Of a DNA stretch of 64,000 nucleotides, positions 1 through 18,064 are shown one piece after another. The DNA comes from Bryum argenteum (Eukaryota > Streptophyta > Bryopsida > Bryales > Bryaceae): contig CM073324.1 in NCBI GenBank assembly GCA_037043015.1, forward strand, positions 15,769,013-15,833,012. The letters run 5' to 3'. Position 1 is the stretch's first letter. Every line of letters begins with the position of its first letter. The notes below the pieces were generated by a model. The model was not told where the DNA came from and ran no database searches. It saw only the letters and a program-made list of their open reading frames with translations. The translations under genes were made by a program, and so were the position numbers.

Positions 1-4942
<4,942 letters not shown>

Positions 4943-6950
4943 CTTCGTTCACTGTACCACGTCGTTCCCGCTGTCAATTACATGCTCGTGAGCTTATTTG
5001 CATCCCGATTGCAGCTAAAGGAGATTGGCTGCGCAAATTTTGATAAAAAATCAGAACAGGAACTCCGATGGCACAGAAAGAAATCCAATCGAGACCAAAA
5101 GAAAACAATGAGTAAGTTCGAACTTTATTGTATTCAAGCTACTGAAACTCAAAAGTATCAATCCTCCTTATCGTAATCAATCTCAACGCTCCTGATCTTA
5201 CTAAGCTAACCACCGGCACAAATCCAGAATCGTATTTAGGGCAAAAGCGTCACGAGAGAATCCAAAGCTGACTACATCTTCGACAAACAAAACCCGAGCT
5301 ACTGAGCTAGTACGGAATCCTCACAACAATGACCGACCTCCAATTCTCACAATCACATCAAACTAAGTAAGAATTCGATTGCGTAAACAGCGGATTTAAC
5401 GTGTAAACTCAGTCAATCCTCAAAACCTAAATAACCAATGCGAGTCCATAAACAGAATGATCGCCATCATCGGGGTCACCGGCAAACCTCAGTTCGATTC
5501 CAATAAGGTAAGCATTCGATCGGCGATGAAAAGCAGTATTGATATACGACTAGGTTTGGTTGCACCTCATAATAATCCTTGACAAAGTGAAGTTGAGCTT
5601 AAATGGGAAATCTATGCAAGGCATCGCATCGCACCGCCACAGCAATCAATCAATCGGTAGCCCTAAAACTGGACCGCGATGGCGATGGCGCAGCAGTGCC
5701 TGCCTCCCTCCCTCAACGAAAGGAATGGGAGAGGAAACAGGGCTTCATGTCTCCAGCTCTTGCTTGCTTAATCCGTCATTAGCGCTAATTGAGACGGAAT
5801 AACTTACCCTAATTATGATTAGGCGAGGTGATTAGCGAAGGAGTCCGCATGCGTGGACTTTTTCAGCTGTGGAGTGAGTCCACTTTGTTGAGCTGGATGA
5901 CTGTGAGGTTTAATTATTTAGTTGGACCTATGACCGAGCCTTGGATCGGATAATTAGTGTCCCCTCCAAAGGCTTTTATCACCATTTAAAAAAGTATTAT
6001 TATAAGGAAATATATATTTTGTGAGTTTTCAATCTAATGCAAAATCAATGAGGCTTTGGACTTCTCATCAAAAAAGTCTTGTGATTTGGAATTTGACCAA
6101 AATAATAGCATTTGGTCTTGTTTTTGAGAGGATCTCGTAGATTTGAATTGATGATGTATATGATTGATTTAGTTATGAGCTATTTTCAGTTGAGATTGTC
6201 ACACACATGCATTACTTAGATCGAGAATATATTAAAAATATTTTCCACTATTGTCATAAAGCTGAGAGATTCCTTGTACTTTCCCTACTTGGTGGAATCT
6301 GTGTAAGCTTGCAGTCAGTTAACTGTACTATATTGACTGTCATTACGGCCTTATCTTGCAAATGGGTCAAGAAGGAGATGTACTTGGTTGTTGGAATTCT
6401 AAAAATAAGTGTTACATCTCCCAGTCAAGTTTGGTGTTTTGTAAATGGGATAATTGAGATAACTAAGATTTGGTGCTGCTTCTAGGTTCTTATATTGTAT
6501 GACTTGTCAGCGCCTTATCTCACAAATGGATTAACAAGAAAATATACGTGGTTTTCAAAATTCTACATATGACTAACATCTTCCCGTCAAGCACAATTAT
6601 TAGTGAATAGGGTAATTGAGGTTGAGTGTGACATCAAATGTATAAATCTTAAGGATTATCCTGATGTAGCTTTTGTTGTGTTCTTGCATGCAATTGGCAT
6701 GACCTTTATGGTAGAATATATAAACCCTTTGATCTTGCTATGATCTTTTGCCCACAATGATGTATAAATGTTGAAATTTGTCATTCGTTCACAAATCTAT
6801 TTTTTACAAAATAACTAGCTAACCCAATCAACCTATTTGTATTACAAAATATTGAGAAATTATGTAGTCTAGGGGCTCAATCTTTTGAGGAAGTACTTAT
6901 TTCTCCATATCAAGCTATTTGTGCAAAAAGATAGGGACAATCTACTCAAT
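4943..6950. other. Intergenic, SAC9 5' flank then AT-rich DNA
   Basis: No gene recognised. The first few hundred bases should hold the SAC9 leader and promoter; a (G/C)AT-rich stretch with no long open frame follows from about 5900. Short open frames (for example 5560-5802 and 6207-6485, plus) have no recognisable motif and are probably chance. Confidence 0.5.
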
Positions 6951-7565
6951 TTAACCCTTAAGCGGGTCGAATGTCGAAAAACGACATTTTGGATGACACC
7001 AACTTTGGAGAGCCATAACTTCTTCATCCGGACTCCGTTTTGGACGAAATCACTTGGGTTGGGTCCCAAATCAAGTCTAGTTCATGTATTAGAAATCTCA
7101 GACCCATACAATGAAGTAGGAATTAATGGCATGCATTTCAGTGACAGCAGCCTAGTTTTAGACATTTTTTCCTTTGTAAAATTTAGGGCAGTTTTCACCA
7201 TTGCAGGGCCATAATTTGCACAAAGAAATTTTTCTCATGGTTTTTTTTTGTTCAAGGATGCTACTGAGATGAAGGTGAACAACATTCTAATTGGTGACTT
7301 TTTCATTGCAATAAGTCTAATGGTAGCATTTTCACTTTAAAGTGAAAATGATGAAATTATGTGATCATTTTTGAGTATTAATACATTATGATCTCGCAAT
7401 CTATGAAGCCTCATGACTCAAAATTTGACCCACATGATGTTCAATATGTCTACGACAAGATTGTACGGTTGAGATTTGGATAACACACTTTTACCTCCAC
7501 CTATGACAATGCTTTTGAGGATGTGTTCATTTTACTACAAATGAGTCAAACCATTTAGGGGTTAA
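6951..7565. mobile_element. Decayed TTAA-flanked element, possible relative of the one at 38602-39537
   Basis: TTAA at 6951-6954 is followed by CCCTTAAGCGGG; the right end reads CCATTTAGGGG followed by TTAA at 7562-7565. The ends form a weak inverted repeat (CCCTTAAGCGG against CCCCTAAATGG) around 607 bp with no transposase. TTAA target plus C-rich termini is the piggyBac pattern, and the right end resembles the better preserved element near 39 kb. TTAA is common in AT-rich DNA, so chance is possible. Confidence 0.35.
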
Positions 7566-7638
7566 GAAACTCAATGACTTGGTACATATAAATGTATTGT
7601 TGGAATATAGCCAAAACAATTCATTCAATTAACAAGAT

Positions 7639-8323
7639 AGATCGTAGAAGTTGGTAGTTTCCAGTGAAAACAAACTCCTCAATAAATATGATGATAATTA
7701 CTTTATAATCCTTTCACAATAATTAAAACATGACTGATTCAAGATACATTCAAGTCCAAGAACTATAACATGTCTCCTGTTAGATGGGGATAACATATTC
7801 GACCATGCTCTTTTCATCCCATGTATATATGTAAGAACTTCAATTACCTAAACTTCCAAAATTTGAGTAGGGAGTGCAATGAACTTATTAAGCTATATTC
7901 TTAACCAGGACCTCATGTGAGAAAAGACTATCTTGTTATGTCAATTTGGATAATATCAAAAAAGCCAAAACATTTCATAGTTTATAAAATGTTGATCAAC
8001 ATTTGAGAACCAAAACATTTGATATGTGATCCAAATCACCCGAAATGTAGTCGAGAGAAAATGTGAATGGAATACAAAGACCTCGGACTGTAGTTGTTAT
8101 GTCCTCTAGGCATATCACCAAGGGTAGGTCAAATGGGCATTTTATTTACAACAATCCCACAAGTGTTCCTATCTATTTATTTGAAGACCTCAGTATCAAG
8201 AACATCAACAATCTTCACACCAAGGGGTGTAGAAAAAAAATCATCATGCATTTATACAACAATAGTTTCACTAATTATAGTTTTCACTGGAATTTCACTG
8301 GAAACTACCAACTTCTAGGATCT
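7639..8323. repeat. Foldback-like element with 31-bp inverted repeats
   Basis: Positions 7639-7669 and the reverse complement of 8293-8323 match at 30 of 31 bases (core GTAGTTTCCAGTGAAA). The interior is AT-rich, has no coding potential, and contains a SINE-tail fragment at about 8088-8170. This could be a MITE-like or foldback transposon, or an inverted duplication; no target-site duplication was found. Confidence 0.5.
8088..8170 (+). mobile_element. SINE 3'-part fragment
   Basis: Matches the segment at 54550-54630 and the reverse complement of 57060-57130: TTGTTATGTCC, GGCATATCA, AAGGGTAGGTC, then a GGGCATTTTATT block. It is the 3' part of a subfamily of the tRNA-derived SINE described elsewhere in this window. 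It lies inside the inverted-repeat element 7639-8323. Confidence 0.55.
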
Positions 8324-8862
8324 GTCTTAAGTATTTAGCCATTTTGGATCATTCATCTCTAAATTTTTGAGTAAGAATAGAAAGGATAGAGCGTTACCAG
8401 CTTATGATACTTAACATTTCAAAGGAAGAATCTACAATCTAATCATTGACTCAGATTCAAAGCGTTAAATCATGTTGAAAAGTTGGTCCTCGGTAAGGTT
8501 TAAAAATCAGTTCACGTAATTCAATGTCAACATGTTGTGAGGTTTGTGCCACCCTTGAGCTTTTTGAATGATTGAAAAAGAGTGACCAGGGACCTGTACT
8601 GCTCTGCGCCAGAGTTTTCAAAGCACGAGACCATCCATGTCCGCTGGACTTGGTCGCTTTGGTTCGTGGGTCAAAACATGTTAAGCAAGTACAGTATCGT
8701 TATTAACCTTCGTGATTCTGATCACGATGAAGTCATCTGATGTCCCAAGTTTTCTTGTTACATGCAAATTCCCGCACTGCTTCTGAATTCAGCTGCACTT
8801 AATCACCCCATATCCCGAGAAGATGAAGGACCACAGTGAAGAAAATTCTTTATCTACCCCAG
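8324..8862. other. Intergenic, 3' flank of the helicase gene
   Basis: About 540 bp downstream of the helicase stop. Nothing recognisable beyond the likely 3' UTR next to 8863. Confidence 0.5.
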
Positions 8863-11800
8863 TTAGTGTTCAATCAGGCTTGTCGTCACTCCAGTCATTC
8901 GGGTCTGAGCCACCCTTCGAAGCATTTGGCTTTGAGTAGGAAATCTTAAAGCTGAGGCGTATGAACCTCCCTGAGAACAGTGATCAAATATAACACTGTT
9001 GGAGTATCGGTCAGCCACTTGAGGATGGTCCTGCACCTGACTCACTGACATTCTTGGGTCAGCAGTACTGCGGTTTACCGTAGAATTAACGAACAATTGC
9101 TGCTTCGTGCACAGCAAATACTGGAGCAATAAAATGGCTGCATGCTTGCTGCTATTAGCTTCGTTGTCGACATTCTCGCTGGCTCTCTGTCATGGTGAAG
9201 ACAATCCAATTTTCAGTTTAAGTTGAGAATGTCGCTAGCGGTGGCTTCAAGGAAGTGATTCAAATAGAAGGAATTCATATTACTCGGGTGCAGGTAGGGC
9301 ATCCAAATCTGCAGTCACATGTTTGTAGCACACTCAAGGCTTGTCTCCACGCTTGTTCAACATCCTTGTATGCCTGCACAAATTGGGGGATTTTCTAATT
9401 TCTTTCACACATTGGTCACATCTTGTCTCAGATTACATAATCAAAAGCAAGGGCTCTAGATGGCGTTCAAACGGCGCGCATCGTGAGCCAAAATCAATGA
9501 CGAACCAGACTATACCTGTTCTGCTAGACCGATTCCCCCATCGTATGCATCATAAAAGAATACCTGGACATTTTAGACACTGCTCAGTACACATCTGACA
9601 AAGCCTCTCATGGTTTGTTGCATGCAGAAGGTATTTTAGGGAGGAAAATATGGCTCCCCTGCTTGAGAGATTCGTAAAACTAGTAAAAGCGTATTCAGAA
9701 ACTAGGGAGCTATGAAGGCATGATTCCTCTATCAAGTCGCAGTCAGCATAACGCAATAATGGCAATCTACTTGATGATGCCATGGAGTTCAAAGACAAAT
9801 TCAGCATGAGCATAGAAGTTGTACCTCCGGATTCTCGGTTTGTTCATGAGCTGAAGTTTCGAGCCCAAAAATATCAGTCGTACTACCTGGTGTGGAGAAT
9901 ATTGTCAAGCTATTGCTTTTCATCTTTAGGAGATGCTCACAACAGACATAATCAGTAAGACACTATAAGTACCACGAGATTTCTGAAGAAATACCGAAGC
10001 ATCTCAGAATTTGAGTAGGAAAATTTGGACGCACACGAACTTAAAGAGCACATATTTGTCCCTAAAAATTGAATTGAAATCACGACATATAGTACTGTCG
10101 TTTAGCTTTCCATACTCATGGTCATAGCAGCAAGCAGCGGAAGAAGTACACGCTTAAGAACAATGAGGGCCTCATACGCCATATGCTTCAGCTTTTGCAT
10201 CACCTCTGCTGGATAATCCCACCACTGTAGAAGACTTTTAATGCAATATACTTGGGCATATGCAAGAGACTAAATGCATCAGAACTTCAAGCTTGCAGAT
10301 CATCTGTGACGATAAACTGATATTATATGCGGTTTCTCTGTAGAACTTTACAAATTCTAGGTATATAGTAGTGTTGGGAAGAATTACCAGCCCAACAGTC
10401 TTCAAAACAGAGGGAGGGTAACTCAAAACCACAGTGTCAATCTGTTTGCGCTTAGTCACATCATACTCGGTATATCCCATCACTTGCTCAATGACTTCAA
10501 GCTGGACAGGTACCACCAATGGTGCTCAGGGTATTCGAGATAAACGTAGAAAACATTATAGCTACAGTAATAAAAAAGGAGCTCATTGCCTTGAATAGGA
10601 AGTGGGATTCAAAATTCTGAGTGAGATGATAAATACCTTTCCTAAGTGAATACGTGATCCCGGAGTCGCTCGAGAGGCTAGCTTTTCCAGTATGTGCACT
10701 TTCGTTTTCACAGTTGGCTCTAAGAAGACATCGTATCACAACATCAGCATCACGGGGGTACCCAAAACCTCTCGTAGCCTTCAGTTCGGACTAAATGGCT
10801 TCTTTAGCTTCAATTGCCTTAAATTATGATGGTAACTAACATCTCACAAGACAGAAGCTTGAATATACAGCATACCTGTCATGTGGTGTAGTTCGTATAA
10901 CTCCCCATATGCTTTCTTCATTTCGAGGTCCAGGCGCTTTATCTGAAAGCAAAGCAGAAAAAAGAAATGTACGTAGTCAATCGAATAAGACTAGCAGGTT
11001 CACATTGGTGTACCATATTCAATTACAATCCAACTTACTAGTCATATCTGTGTTCTTACGTCACAATCAGATTGTAACATATAGCATATCTGAAATCAGA
11101 TCGTAACATATAGCATATCTGAAAGTTCCAACACTGCCTGGTAGACATAATAGGATAAGACAGAGTCATTAAAACTAGGTTTGAGCCAAACCGGAAATAT
11201 ACAAGAATGAGTAACTGACTCTGTAGGTATCACTTGCATGACGGTAAATTGCTCCTTCGTACAGAACTTTGAGGGCCATCTTTTCATCAACTTCTTCCAC
11301 GATCTCATTGTTCCCTGTTATGAGCTGTCCAAGTGCATAAACAACGCTAATGATTCTCGTTATTGAAATGAGTATGACACTTGTAAGCTCAGTTTAAAAT
11401 TCTACCCTGCCGGTCATTGCGACTTCATACCTGGAAATTATTTCCAAATATTCCTCGTATTGCTATTTCACCTGCTGGATTGCCATCAGAACTTAACCCG
11501 TATACGCTGTTCATTGTCGGACCTGACCTGTGCTGCAGGATTCCTTTAGAAAGAAGGTCGTCTCTTATCTTTGTGAGGTTTTCCCCGAAGTACTGCACAT
11601 CCTCCTCTGGGTAGCCACAGGACCATATGAAGCATCTCATTAAAAAGGTAGAGTAAGTACAAACTATATCGAATTTACAAAAAGAATTCAATGTGAGTGT
11701 TTGTCCCTGCTCTAAACATACCACAGAGCGGGATCTCGTTGGCGGCACAACGAAGGTGCAAGCGCAGTAGGTGCGGATTAGTAGGATTGCAGACTACCTG

Positions 11801-14800
11801 CTCCACATCTCTGCTAAAGAGCTGCCAATCACGAAATGTCCGTGAACAAAATATGGTCAACGAAGGTGCCTGATTACCGCTCAAACGATACCACAATGGC
11901 AGAGTTTGAGTTTCAAGACTCTGGAAAGTCAAACAGATGTGAGAAATTGAATTGAGTAGCAGGTGTAAGAGCGGACCTTCTCAGGATTTTTCATATAGAA
12001 AACGTCCAGCTCTCTCCCTCGGCCTACAATTACCGCCAAGGATGCTCCTTGCCTTCTACCCGCTCGACCTGCCTATAAGCACAAGATTGGAATTGATCAA
12101 ATCGAGGCTAACAGAACCACTTGCGATAGTGCTGGTCGAAGTGAAGTATACTCGTCATTGTTGGCACTAAAATTTTTGATATCTGAGAAGAAGTAACTCT
12201 AACAATCCCAACGAGCATCAATGGATACTACAGTAGCAAAGCCCTATCATTATCATAATTTGGAGATTCCATTCCGAAAATCAAGAATCCGCTTCAAATT
12301 CCGACCTGTTGCCACAGACTACACATACTATCGGGCAATCCCACATGAACAGTCGCATCCAGATTCCCCACCTATAATCACAGACAACATACAGTAAGTC
12401 TTTAGTAGTCTCAATCCCTGTAGGTCATCAGAAGAGAGGGTGCACTATCAATGCTAATTATACTGGGTTATCAAATGTCGGGTTCAAAAAACAGAAATTC
12501 TACAAACATCTTGTCAGCCGGATCGGGTACACTTCTTTCCCACAACATTTATCAGATGATGGCAGGATCTGCAGCTCACATCAATGCCTAGTTCCAGGGC
12601 ATTAGTGGTCACAAGCGCTCGTAACTGTCCATCTTGCAAGCGCTGCATCATGAAACCAATCGAAACCAAGAGATATCAATATCAGCAAGAGAGACCATGA
12701 AGAACTCCTAATTTCCTCTTCAGGAAATCGAGTCCACGGAGAACTATGATTGATTTTGTGGATAAGCTCAGGTGGCCAACTGGCAAGAACGACATAAAAG
12801 ATCTTCAGACACGAATTGACCTTTTCCAATGAAATTCTTTCCACTTGTGTGTAACCTGCCCTGTAACTATCGACTTTTTTCACAAGATCAAATCGCTTCT
12901 GCACAATCAAATCACGCAGATGTGAATGGTCTTTGCTCCTTATATGCAAACTTTGACTACACGATTTAAATATTTCGGAGAATTGAGCTGCACGATTGAG
13001 GGAATAATCGCACTTCTGAATCAAGGCTGTTGAGTGGATTAGATTGAGATCACCTTTTTGGCAAGTTTCTGGCGAACCATCTTGCAAATAATTTCGGAAG
13101 ACTTGCGATCTTCCACAAAGACCAGAATCTGAAGGTCTTCTTGCATCAGTGTTACCTGATTACAGTTCAAACAAATATCAGCATGTTTGACTGCTCTGGT
13201 TCCCAACTTGACTTCCCGAATGTGCTGGCAATTTATGTGTTGGCAACAGCCTTTCCTCCATACCACAATCTTGACAGTGTCTTTGTAATCGCTGCGCTGG
13301 CTCCCATTCGATGTTTCAGGTGGCAACCAGCACATGACTTGTTTTTCGCCAGCCGGTGCACCAGACCCATAAATCACCTCCATGTCGATTGTGGTTAGCT
13401 TCTTCACATGCTCCTGGATAAACGGAGATACGGAATGTTCAGACTTATGAATCTTTGAGCATCTGGACCAATACAGAATTTCTAAGTCAATTGTCGCCTG
13501 TCTTTGGCACCAATATATATGGCCTTTAATCTCCTCAAAAAGGTTCCATCAATTATGAATAAAATACTCAAGGATTTGCTAGCCATTGTCAGCAGTGTGT
13601 TGTATTGGAAGTCTGAAGGTCAAGTATGATTGAGTGTGATCCCGCTGCTAAAAAAACTCTATCATTGCCTGAACAATCAGAATTTTAGGTGGAAACTGAA
13701 TTGACTGTCTGCACATGATGCTAGTTTCGCGACGTACCTTCGGATTAGTCATTGTGGCTGAACAGCATATAAACATGGGTTGTGAATTATAAAAGTGAGA
13801 AATTCTCAAAAGCCTGCGTAATACGCAGCCCTGGTAGCATGTGCATAAGAAAATAGGGAACATGTTACCTTTGCATATTGTACCATGATGTGTAAGCAAA
13901 GGCTTGCGATGTATATCTAAGACACAGACATATAATGTGTTCAAAAAAATAGAACGATAAAGTCCTAAGCGAAATACAAAGACAGGTTGATGGCTCACAA
14001 CATGGCTTCCAAATATGCCTCGATACGAATGAGCCTCGTCAACGATTACAAACATCAAGTCTGCGAAAAAATTCCCCCATAACTGTAACACTGACAACAG
14101 ATCAGTGCTGCATGATCAAATCCACTTTCAATTAGACTTAGCGTTCTATGAAGTTCGGATCTCTCAGGATGACTGCATGAGATCCTCAGTGCGTGTGTAA
14201 TTAGATGCACAAAATTCATCAACAGTTCTCAAGCACATGAGATACGGAAAGTCTTACTATCAACACTATGAAAATGGGATGTTATTAGTTAGCAAGTACC
14301 CTCATTCCTCAAGATGTTTGCTTAGATGAATTTTGATGAACATACTAAAACAGTGCAGAGGAAAACAGTAGCTACTTTTAGCAGGCCTGAGCTCTTGGAA
14401 CTAGTAGGCTTGACTGAATTCGACTGGAACATAAGGACTTAAATTGCACACTGATAAAAAAGTTCAACCTACCTTGTGGTTTGGAAGAATGCCTACATGA
14501 AGCATATCTGGAGTTGTCAAAACAATCTGCAGCAGGAGAGAATAGAAATATCTGTAAAGCTCACCACTGCGCTGCCTCACCTCTTAACGCCAATGAGTGA
14601 ACAGGTTACAAAAAATAGATGAAGAAGCAAAGTACCTTTGCAGTTCTTCGTATGAGCGACCTTTTATCGGTTTCTGTATCTCCATCATAGCTGCCATAGT
14701 TACAACAAAAGTTTTTGCGGTTATGATGTGGATCATAATATGTGAGTGAATCATGTGCCACTTCCAGCCCTTCTTCTTGTAGCCCATTTTTACAGCATTA

Positions 14801-17800
14801 ACTGTCGCAAAATCTCCATCTTAATTTCAACGATTAATTTTCGAAGCCAGGTCAAGCTAGTCATAAATTCCTCACTCTTATTCACATATGAGCTCGATCA
14901 AATTAACCCAAATCGTGCTTCAAGATAAGCTTACCAATAACAATGAGATCCTTTCTTTACTTCTGCAACCAAGCCAGCTATCCCAAGCAACAGATTCAGC
15001 CCAACAAGATTCAGTTGTTGCCCAGACAAAAGTTTCTACTCATGTGGTTGACTTTGTCCTAAACTGGACCTAGGAAACCTCAAGATCAAATGTCAACGGG
15101 TGTGAAGTGGTTCATGCATTACACAAATAATCAGAGATTAGAGAGGCTAGGATTTCTCGATAACCAACTTACACAGAACTTTCAGTTGATCTCGTGCCAG
15201 GGCCTGCACGCAGCAGCTAAAACTTCAGTTGCCGTCCGCAGTGAGGAAACATGCAACATAAGAAAATTTCCGTAATGTATCACATCTGCAATCTTACTAA
15301 AAATCTGTAGCACGGAAATGAAGAGTCTACGATAATTAACATGAAACACTCTATAACAAGTACCTTAGAGGGGAAGATGAAGAGGGCTCTTGAGTTGGAA
15401 TTCCTTATCAACGAATTGAGCACCTGGAAATTGACCCAACAAAATCAGACTCCGAACAACTACATTAGTGGAGGACCCTCAGCACCAACTCGTGTTGATT
15501 AAATACCCCAACATATTACAAGCGGCAGAACGTTAACACTGTAAGTTTAAGACTTACCGGTACTATAAATGTCATGCTCTTTCCTGAAGCTGTAGGAGTT
15601 GCTGCAACTATGCTGGACCCGTTGAATACTAAATCCATGGCTTTAACTTGGTGCGTATAGAATCTCTTCACTCCTCTATCATCGATGAGCATGATACTGT
15701 TTTAGTAAAGTATATCCTGAGTAAAGTATTAATCTGAGTACAGTGATGATCACAACGAGGTTAGTAGCGGGACCCCTGCCAACGTCTGCATTCAGTACCT
15801 TTTGTAAAGAGCTGTCTTGAGCTTCTCCTCAAGCTTGAAATGATAGTTGGTGTAAGCTGGAAGTCTACGCAATACCCACCAATCGAAGTCGTATCCACAA
15901 TTTTAGATGATATGACAATGTATCACAACCGAAACATCAAGAAATCTTGGACATGTAGAACTGGAAGCTACACTACCTTGGTGGGATTGTTTCAATGTGC
16001 ATTATCTGCCCCTTGGAAGCAACAGCTTTCAGTGCATCTACAGCAGCCGGGACGTTACTTGTTGTTGATGTTGATTGCGTCGGTTTCCTGTTTGCGAATG
16101 CTGCAAACTCGTCATTCCAAAAGTCTCCCTTGCAAGGAACAACGTGATCGTCACTTGCACCCATGCTCGCACTTAATATCTCCGTCTTGATTCTGCCAGG
16201 TCTTCCAAATGACTTGCGTAACTTCTCAGGGGACGATTTTGAGGTTGCGAGTTTATTTGACGGCCTCAATACTTCCCCGGTCGAATTTTTAGTGCTGAAT
16301 GTATCAAGGCGAACATCTCGAACCTGCCTATCATCGACATCTCTGCAAGCTGAATCATTCACCCCAATCCTAGAAATGTAGGCAGGCATCTGCAGAACGC
16401 ACACTGATAATCAGCATTGACTTGATTCCGAAACCCGCTGAAAACGACACTTCCTACTGCTACCACTCCTGCAGGCGCTGCAATGTAGAAGCACATGATT
16501 GGAAAAGCTACCTCGAGTCTTATTCACACAAGCATTTTGAGATTCACGATGCGAAGCAACGAGCTTACCGGCTCTGTGCCCAAATTTAAGCCACTGTCGC
16601 ATCGCCCACCCAAGCCTTCACACTCCTGCTGCTGTCCCTGATTGTCTGAAGCTAGCTTGCAGCACATCTGAATGCCATCTATCGTCTTGATCGGCTCCCG
16701 CAATGCCCTCCTTGCACTATCCACCGTCCGGTAGACTACCAAAGCGAACCCCCATGACCTCCCAGTAAGTTGATCGAATCCTATCGAACCATCCTCAATT
16801 TCTCCGTAAGCTGCGAACAGTTCCAAAAATCTGGCGGCGGAAAGGCCCAGGGGTACGTTGCCCACATTAATCTCCCTCTGCGACACCTCCTGATTGGCAA
16901 TCTTTCCTGGTGCTCCAGCGGATCCCGACTGAAATACTGCTCCTCTACTTGGAACATTAATCTCCTCCCGCTTTCTCTTCCTATGGTCCATGCCGATTCG
17001 AGTGAACTCCAGCCCTCCTGATGGAAACAAGTGAATACGCCCAGGACACGCTGTAAACGAGAAGCCGGGAAAGTGGTCACACAGACTCTCAAAGGCAGTA
17101 CCATCAGCATGCTCCTTCATACACTGGAAAATACGCTGTACTTTGTTAGGCAACTGCGCTTGGGTAAAGAAGAGTGAACGGAAAGAGATATTTCATACCG
17201 GATGTCACGGCGGCAGCCTTCGACGTGTCTGCAAGTAAGGGTCTCGGCAAACTGGGACATGGCAACATTACGCGAGGACCAGCCAAACCACGAGATGCGT
17301 TTGCTATTGGAGCTGTGCATATGATGTTTGTCGGTTGTACTGCCTTCCGCGTACCAAGTCTCCATTGCTGCACAAAGAAACATTCAATCGTATGTTTTCC
17401 TGGATTTCTCGCCATGAACCAAACATTCGAGGCAAATTCGATTCTAGTATGATTTCTGAAAATCTTATTGCTCCAGATAGGCATATACACAAATTGGCTA
17501 CCTGCATTATTAGAACGATGTGACAATTGTATCTCTTCAAGCATCACTGTATGTCTATAGAAGGTCAACAGCGAATTCTTAAATGGCAGCCTGACTCACG
17601 ACTGTAGCATTAAGAATTACAAGCACAACAAGTCAGGCTACTCCAGTTGAAACTGACCGCGTGGAGGAGCAGAGGTGACAATCTCCTAAAACCGTTCTCA
17701 GCATATTGACTGTCCAAAAGCTGACACATGACCAAAATGCGAAGAAGCAAGGATAGAACCGCATGATCAAGCACTCATGGTTTTCCAATGAAGGCGAGTG

Positions 17801-18064
17801 TGGCAGACTTAATCACCGCTGTAGGAAATACAACTGTAGTTCTTGTTGATAAAGCCACACACCTCAAAGACCTACCACATAGATCAAGAAGCGAGCAAAT
17901 GAAATGGTACGTCTGACTTACTCTCCAACACGAGAAATTGTGTGGCCGGTGTCACGATCAAGCAATTCACGCCAAGAAAGCAGGATACTAACCTGCGAAA
18001 GCTGTGTAAAATCTATTGGATCCTCATAGTCGTCATTCTCATGGTATCCTACTCCATAGACCAT
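8863..18064 (-). CDS. HRQ1: RRM-containing HRQ1-type DExH helicase with C-terminal Cys-rich domain
   Basis: RecQ4-related DExH helicase family linked to genome maintenance. Phase-consistent exons: 18064-17993, 17153-16569, 16389-15977, 15864-15799, 15696-15558, 15423-15364, 15203-15173, 14977-14935, 14690-14636, 14526-14473, 14082-13999, 13830-13738, 13413-13264, 13155-13054, 12898-12821, 12642-12580, 12371-12306, 12072-11977, 11821-11722, 11606-11431, 11324-11220, 10942-10876, 10719-10637, 10501-10388; then an unresolved stretch (one exon starts 10224), then 9563-9516, 9373-9284, 9186-8863. Residues 119-165 hold an RRM (INVGNVP, RSWGFALVVY). Helicase motifs: FYTHQ (391-395), TPTASGKS (412-419), VDEAHSY (from 520), SAT (558), ALELGID, QAGRAGRR (about 718-725). 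The C-terminal signature YDAYDGGIGLAEQ and the cysteines CDCRFGCPTC are typical of the HRQ1/DUF1998 group. About 1,150-1,200 residues. The RRM join rests on splice phase alone; a start at ATG 16389 is the alternative. Confidence 0.92.

Noticed and set aside
16163-16381. Plus-strand frames opposite the helicase exons
   Set aside because: Antisense shadows of real minus-strand exons with conserved phase.
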